Below, one piece after another: positions 59,999-64,000 of a stretch of DNA of 64,000 bases. Each line of letters starts with the position of its first letter. The stretch's first letter is position 1. The notes under the pieces are model-generated. The model did no database searches. It had not been told where the DNA came from and worked only from the letters and a program-made list of their open reading frames with translations. The stretch comes from Ignavibacteriales bacterium (GTDB taxonomy: Bacteria > Bacteroidota > Ignavibacteria > Ignavibacteriales > Ignavibacteriaceae), in NCBI GenBank assembly GCA_016707585.1, contig JADJHL010000002.1, positions 1 to 64,000 on the forward strand. The letters run 5' to 3'. A program made the translations under genes and the position numbers.

Positions 59999-62800
59999 TT
60001 AATTGATTTGATATGATAATTCCATTGAGATATTTCTGCCTGTATGATTTATTTCAGAAATTTTATTACCTATTGGTGATTCCTGAGTAAATGTTCTATC
60101 TTGATTTAATAAATCTTTAACAGCCAGTTTAATTCCGAAGCTTGAGAAAAGTTTTTTAGAGATAGAAAAGTCAATAATATCAACTGGGTTTTCTATAATG
60201 TTACCTAATTCCGTTGAACCGACTTTTGAAATTCTTGATCCGACTTTATTGTAAACGAGTGATGAGTTGAATCCTAAATCAAAGTTATCGTAGTATAAAC
60301 CAACATTAAAAATATAATCTGCTTGTCCCTGTAATGGTCTTTCAGTTTCCTGGAAAGTTTCACCATTCAAACTGATGTTTTCAAATTTAACTTTAGATTT
60401 GATAAGACTTAAGTTTCCGACAAAAGAAAATCCATTTAAATATTCTGTAAACAGTGCTAATGATTTTCTTACTTCAAACTCAACTCCATAATTATTTGCA
60501 CTTAAAGCATTTGTAAACGAAACTGTTGGTTCGTTACCTGTGCTGCCTTTTAATATTTGTTCAATCGGATCTTTGAAGTTTTTATAGAACAGACTTACAG
60601 CATAAAGCTCACCGCTGTTAGGAAAATATTCATATCGCAAATCAGCATTTTTTACAATTGTTCTTTTTAATGCAGGATTACCTTCAACATTTTCATTAGC
60701 AACAAAATCAAAATAACTGAATGGTGCTAACTCTCTAAACTCAGGTCTTGCAAGAGTATTAGAGTAAGCAACTCTTAAATTCATTTCATCACTAATTAAA
60801 TAAGTTAAGTTTATACTTGGAAGGAAATCTCTATAAATTTCATCAACATTAATTAAGGAGTCTTTACTGTAATTTGCATTTAATATTTGATTAGAATATT
60901 CAAACCTTGCGCCACCAATAAATCTTACTTCATCAATAATTTTTGTATCAAACATTAAATAACCAGCCCCAACTTTTTGATTTGAAGTATAACTATCTGA
61001 AGGTTTTGTAACTTCTTCTATTCCTATAAATGTGCTTGTTACATTTTCAGAAACAAAAATCTGATCGATTGGTAATTGTAATATTGCTTCTTCATTGCCG
61101 CCAGCTAAATTCTTAAATCCAAAAGTTCTTGCACTAAAATCACGATCTTTTTTATTGTATAATGCTCCAACTTTTATTTTAGGTAATTCTGGATTTTCAA
61201 AAGGTTTAAGCTCAAAATTCACAACGCTGTTGTAATCGTTATCAACTAAATCACCATAATATCTTGTTGTAACAGATTGATCTAATAATAATTGTTTCGG
61301 AATTGAAGGATCTTCCGGATCACTCCAATAAGCATATCTGCGCGCGTCTGGTTCATTTCTATCTGATTTAGAATAACTGAATGCCCAATCAAAGTTTAAA
61401 CCATTTAACAAATCAAATTTATGTTCACCAAGAAATTGAGAGGATAATAATGATCTTGAAACAAATTTTAGTGAAGTTATATCACGATTCTGACCAGAGT
61501 ATCTATAATAACCGTTACGAGTATTAGTTTCATTATCCGCATTTTGATTATAAACATTCTTTAAACTTATTTTGTTTGTTAAACCAAACTTGTAGCTTAG
61601 ATTTAACATTCCGCTCCACATTATACTGGAGTTATAATCATATCCTTTATAATTATATCTTCTACCTTCGTCATCGAATAATGATTTTTCTTTTTCAGTT
61701 GTCTTGAATGAATTATTGTAAGAAAATGATCCTATGTAACCGAATATTTGGTCAGAACTAATTTCATATTTATCACCCGCATTGATTTTAAATCCACCAT
61801 TTATTGGAGCTTTAGAATCAGATGTTTTCCAGTTATTTGAAAACGATTTTATAATATCCTGTAATTCAGCATCTGGATAATTTCCTTTAACTACTTTTGT
61901 AGAACCGATCGTTCCAGGATAATTTCTTGTTCCATCATCAACTCCTAGATAATCTGTTTTACCGCCTGAGTATGTTAGATAGTTTTTAAAGGATGTTAAT
62001 GTATTCATTCCAGTAGAAAATGAAACTTCTGAGGTAAATTTATTTGGAAACTCAACTGTACTTATTTGAACAAGTCCGCCAGTAAAATCAGCCGGTTTAT
62101 CTGGTGTAAATGTTTTAGCAGTTATTACGCTTTCAATTAAGTTTGCTGGAAAAATATCATAAGAAAAACTTTTCTTTTCTGGATCAGTACTTGGTAAACT
62201 TGCGCCATTTAATAAAGTATTATTGTATCTATCTCCAACGCCTCGAACAAATGCATACTTACCTTCAGAAATAGTAACGCCAGTCATTCTCTTTAAGACA
62301 TCAGTTCCATCAGAACTTCCATTTTTCTTAATCAACTCACCACTAAATCCATCAACAATGTTTGCAGAATTTTTTTGAATCTTAAGTACAGATGTTTCTG
62401 TGTTTTTTAAAGCTTCAGCAGTTACAAGAACTTCCTGCAATTCTGTTGATGTCGATTCAAGTGAAACATCTAACTTTGTATTTGATTTGGATTGAACCTG
62501 AACATCTTTTATTGTAATTGTTTGATAAGAAATGTAGGATACCTTTACAGTGTAACTTCCTTCGTCTAATCCTTTAATAATATAATTCCCATCAATATCT
62601 GTTGATGCTCCTATTGTTGTGCCTTCAATTAAAACATTAGCGCCAATTAGTTCTTCATTTGTATTTTTATCGATAATCTTACCCGTAATGCTACCAGTGC
62701 TTTGAGCCAACATTGGAACCTGCATCAGCAATATCACTAAAGTGATTATCAATTTCATAAATAAGTAGCTTCTAGATTTATTCAGAATTGTTTTTAACAT
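59999..62800 (-). CDS. TonB-dependent receptor with carboxypeptidase-like N-terminal domain
   Basis: A 933-residue outer-membrane active transporter. ATG 62800 is kept because GGAGAGAAA lies just upstream; a signal (LIITLVILLMQVPMLAQ) follows. Next come a CarboxypepD_reg-like domain (GSITGKIIDKNTNEELIGAN, ~35-110), a plug (LKRMTGVTISEGKYAFVRGV; LLNGASLPSTDPEKKSFSYD) and the 22-strand barrel ending NISMELSYQIN. A five-unit TTAACA array 57-106 bp upstream suggests control by a PhoB/PhoP-type regulator, so the substrate may be a phosphorus compound. Confidence 0.93.
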   Translation of the reverse strand: MLKTILNKSRSYLFMKLIITLVILLMQVPMLAQSTGSITGKIIDKNTNEELIGANVLIEGTTIGASTDIDGNYIIKGLDEGSYTVKVSYISYQTITIKDVQVQSKSNTKLDVSLESTSTELQEVLVTAEALKNTETSVLKIQKNSANIVDGFSGELIKKNGSSDGTDVLKRMTGVTISEGKYAFVRGVGDRYNNTLLNGASLPSTDPEKKSFSYDIFPANLIESVITAKTFTPDKPADFTGGLVQISTVEFPNKFTSEVSFSTGMNTLTSFKNYLTYSGGKTDYLGVDDGTRNYPGTIGSTKVVKGNYPDAELQDIIKSFSNNWKTSDSKAPINGGFKINAGDKYEISSDQIFGYIGSFSYNNSFKTTEKEKSLFDDEGRRYNYKGYDYNSSIMWSGMLNLSYKFGLTNKISLKNVYNQNADNETNTRNGYYRYSGQNRDITSLKFVSRSLLSSQFLGEHKFDLLNGLNFDWAFSYSKSDRNEPDARRYAYWSDPEDPSIPKQLLLDQSVTTRYYGDLVDNDYNSVVNFELKPFENPELPKIKVGALYNKKDRDFSARTFGFKNLAGGNEEAILQLPIDQIFVSENVTSTFIGIEEVTKPSDSYTSNQKVGAGYLMFDTKIIDEVRFIGGARFEYSNQILNANYSKDSLINVDEIYRDFLPSINLTYLISDEMNLRVAYSNTLARPEFRELAPFSYFDFVANENVEGNPALKRTIVKNADLRYEYFPNSGELYAVSLFYKNFKDPIEQILKGSTGNEPTVSFTNALSANNYGVEFEVRKSLALFTEYLNGFSFVGNLSLIKSKVKFENISLNGETFQETERPLQGQADYIFNVGLYYDNFDLGFNSSLVYNKVGSRISKVGSTELGNIIENPVDIIDFSISKKLFSSFGIKLAVKDLLNQDRTFTQESPIGNKISEINHTGRNISMELSYQIN

Positions 62801-62856
62801 TTTCTCTCCATTAAAATATTTTTGTTTCCTTCGACGCCCGAAAACTATAATTCTAA

Positions 62857-62906
62857 TGTTAAGGGAATGTTAAGAGAGTGTTATGAGTTTGTTAACGAAT
62901 TGTTAA
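62857..62906 (-). promoter_or_regulatory. Pho-box-like array: five TTAACA units at 11-bp period
   Basis: On the plus strand TGTTAA occurs at 62857, 62868, 62890 and 62901, and TGTTAT at 62879, i.e. exactly every 11 bp. On the transcribed (minus) strand these are TTAACA units facing the TonB receptor gene. Direct TT(A/T/C)ACA repeats spaced by 5 bp are the binding sites of PhoP in Bacillus subtilis, and PhoB boxes also have an 11-bp period. Confidence 0.8.
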
Positions 62907-62935
62907 GGTGAGAAATATGCAAAGAAAACTACATT

Positions 62936-63760
62936 TTAGTTATCATAAATTACCGCAGATAAGTATCCAACAACTTCGGATTTATCGCCAGTAATATCAC
63001 CAGAATCACTTCGGTTGATAACATAAGATTTGCTAATATTTTTAAGTGAGGCTGCTTTCATCATTACTGCTATTGGACCACCGCCGCAAGCTTCACATTC
63101 TTTGTCATCAAGATCTTTTAGCAGTTGTTCAAAATCAAAATCATTTATTCGTTGTTCAACAACTGAATCCAACCGATCAGCTTCTTCAGAAGAGTAAAAA
63201 TGAGACATATCTGAACTTGCAACGACAAGCGTTTCTTCATCCACAACTTCAGAGATTTTTTCAGCAAGATGATCTACAAACATTTTACTTTGATCGCCCA
63301 TTACAATCGGAACTATTTTAAAATCTTTTAATACTGATTGGAGAAATGGAATTTGTACTTCCAAAGCATGCTCTTTTCGATGTCCTTGTATTCCTTTAAA
63401 AATAACTTTTGAATTATTAACTATTTTTTCTGTCATATCTTTATCAATCTCAACAATACCCAAAGGTGTTTCATAAGCATCCCCATCATAAATAGAAATG
63501 CCAGGAAAATATTCCGCATGGCTTGGTGAAATAACTATAACCGTTTTATAAGATTTGTTTTTCAAAAGATTGTAAGCATAAGCAGCTGTTTTGCCTGAAT
63601 AAATATATCCTGCGTGAGGAGAAACAATTCCAAATATTTTGTTAAAAGATTTTTCAGGTTTTGCAACATTAAGAAGTAATGAAATATCCTGTTGTAACTT
63701 TTCTTTTTCTGCTGGATAAAAATATCCTGCAACTTGCTGATGTCTTATTTTCATTTTCAT
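62936..63760 (-). CDS. AmmeMemoRadiSam system protein B (MEMO1 family)
   Basis: A 274-residue protein of the MEMO family, a dioxygenase-like fold: HQQVAGYFYPAEKEKLQQDI, SPHAGYIYSGKTAAYAY, ISPSHAEYF, EHALEVQIPFLQ, SSDMSHFYS and CEACGGGPIAVMM. These hold the conserved His/Cys/Asp residues of the putative metal site. In prokaryotes it is encoded with AMMECR1 and a radical SAM protein. It overlaps the AMMECR1 stop by 4 bp here. The biochemical role of the system is not established. Confidence 0.92.
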   Translation of the reverse strand: MKMKIRHQQVAGYFYPAEKEKLQQDISLLLNVAKPEKSFNKIFGIVSPHAGYIYSGKTAAYAYNLLKNKSYKTVIVISPSHAEYFPGISIYDGDAYETPLGIVEIDKDMTEKIVNNSKVIFKGIQGHRKEHALEVQIPFLQSVLKDFKIVPIVMGDQSKMFVDHLAEKISEVVDEETLVVASSDMSHFYSSEEADRLDSVVEQRINDFDFEQLLKDLDDKECEACGGGPIAVMMKAASLKNISKSYVINRSDSGDITGDKSEVVGYLSAVIYDN

Positions 63761-64000
63761 TTCTCCGTTTCTTCTTCGGAAAATATTTCGGCTGTAAAGA
63801 CTTTTATCTTTAGCATTCTTTCTTTCCAGAACTCACTGTAAAATCCTGCTTTGTTACAAAGCGCAGATAAAAATTCTTCTCGATTAAGATGATGCTCTGT
63901 GGCAACCTGAGGAAGTAATAATCCTCCGCCACCTTCATCAAGATATAAACCGTGAGTTCCAATAGCTATTTCATCATAATTATTAATCGGTTTAAATTCT
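63757..64000 (-). CDS. AmmeMemoRadiSam system protein A (AMMECR1 family), partial
   Basis: The C-terminal ~80 residues are present; the gene runs off the right edge. The family motifs are clear: DEIAIGTHGLYLDEGGGGLL, LLPQVATEHHLNREEFLSAL, CNKAGFYSEFW and IKVFTAEIFSE. The TGA stop overlaps the MEMO gene start (ATGA). Together the two make two of the three parts of the AmmeMemoRadiSam system. Confidence 0.9.
   Translation of the reverse strand, partial: EFKPINNYDEIAIGTHGLYLDEGGGGLLLPQVATEHHLNREEFLSALCNKAGFYSEFWKERMLKIKVFTAEIFSEEETEK

Overview
The window looks like an AT-rich genome of the Ignavibacteria/Chlorobi side of the Bacteroidota. The evidence is a secreted protein ending in a type IX (T9SS) sorting domain with an NYPNPFNPST motif, a PorV/PorQ-type protein, an S46 dipeptidyl-peptidase, a SusC-like TonB receptor, and a dimeric-type glycyl-tRNA synthetase. 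No 16S gene is present, so the placement is inference.

Positions 1-34.85 kb form an accessory island that ends in a tRNA-Asn gene. From left to right it carries: a small putative DNA-binding protein, an AlkB-like dioxygenase and an HD-type ppGpp hydrolase (0-1.5 kb); an RNA leader with a 44-residue ORF (2.2-2.55 kb); a type I restriction system hsdM-hsdS-ATPase-hsdR plus a membrane protein (2.7-10.9 kb); a phage-type operon with a COOH-NH2 amidoligase, a double zinc-finger protein, a class II glutamine amidotransferase, a ribbon-helix-helix protein, Gp157, a predicted OB-fold protein and a C39-like peptidase (11.1-15.4 kb); a CzcCBA metal efflux operon with a His-rich small protein (15.9-21.9 kb); a replication module with a CHC2-TOPRIM-D5 primase-helicase, flanked by 9-bp-period GTAC arrays and an iteron-like repeat region (22.0-27.3 kb); a degenerate AAA-like protein; a DUF3631-like ATPase followed by a spore-photoproduct-lyase-like radical SAM protein, with a matching 33-bp palindrome before and after this gene pair (29.0-31.9 kb); and two divergent serine recombinases. 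The large recombinase ORF runs into the 3' end of tRNA-Asn, so the tRNA is the probable integration site. The other attachment end is not in the window.

Positions 34.85-64 kb are chromosomal backbone. They hold an S46 peptidase; a coupled minus-strand series bamD - thioesterase - FG-GAP protein - secreted metalloprotease - ccmABCDEF, in which CcmE has the CXXXY heme-binding variant of System I*; HtpX; a PorV/PorQ protein and a TPR protein that converge on a corrupted homopolymer tract; a Phd/ParE toxin-antitoxin pair; GlyRS; and a phosphate-related neighbourhood (DUF47-PiT, PstS, M28 peptidase, T9SS beta-helix protein, TonB receptor). A five-copy TTAACA array with exact 11-bp period upstream of the TonB receptor, and a three-copy version upstream of a 59-residue ORF, look like Pho boxes. 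The window ends in MEMO1/AMMECR1.

About nine genes are split by single-base frameshifts, mostly in or near short homopolymers. One patch at 50.28-50.38 kb is clearly unreliable. Consensus error is the simplest explanation, and I annotate these genes at full length.
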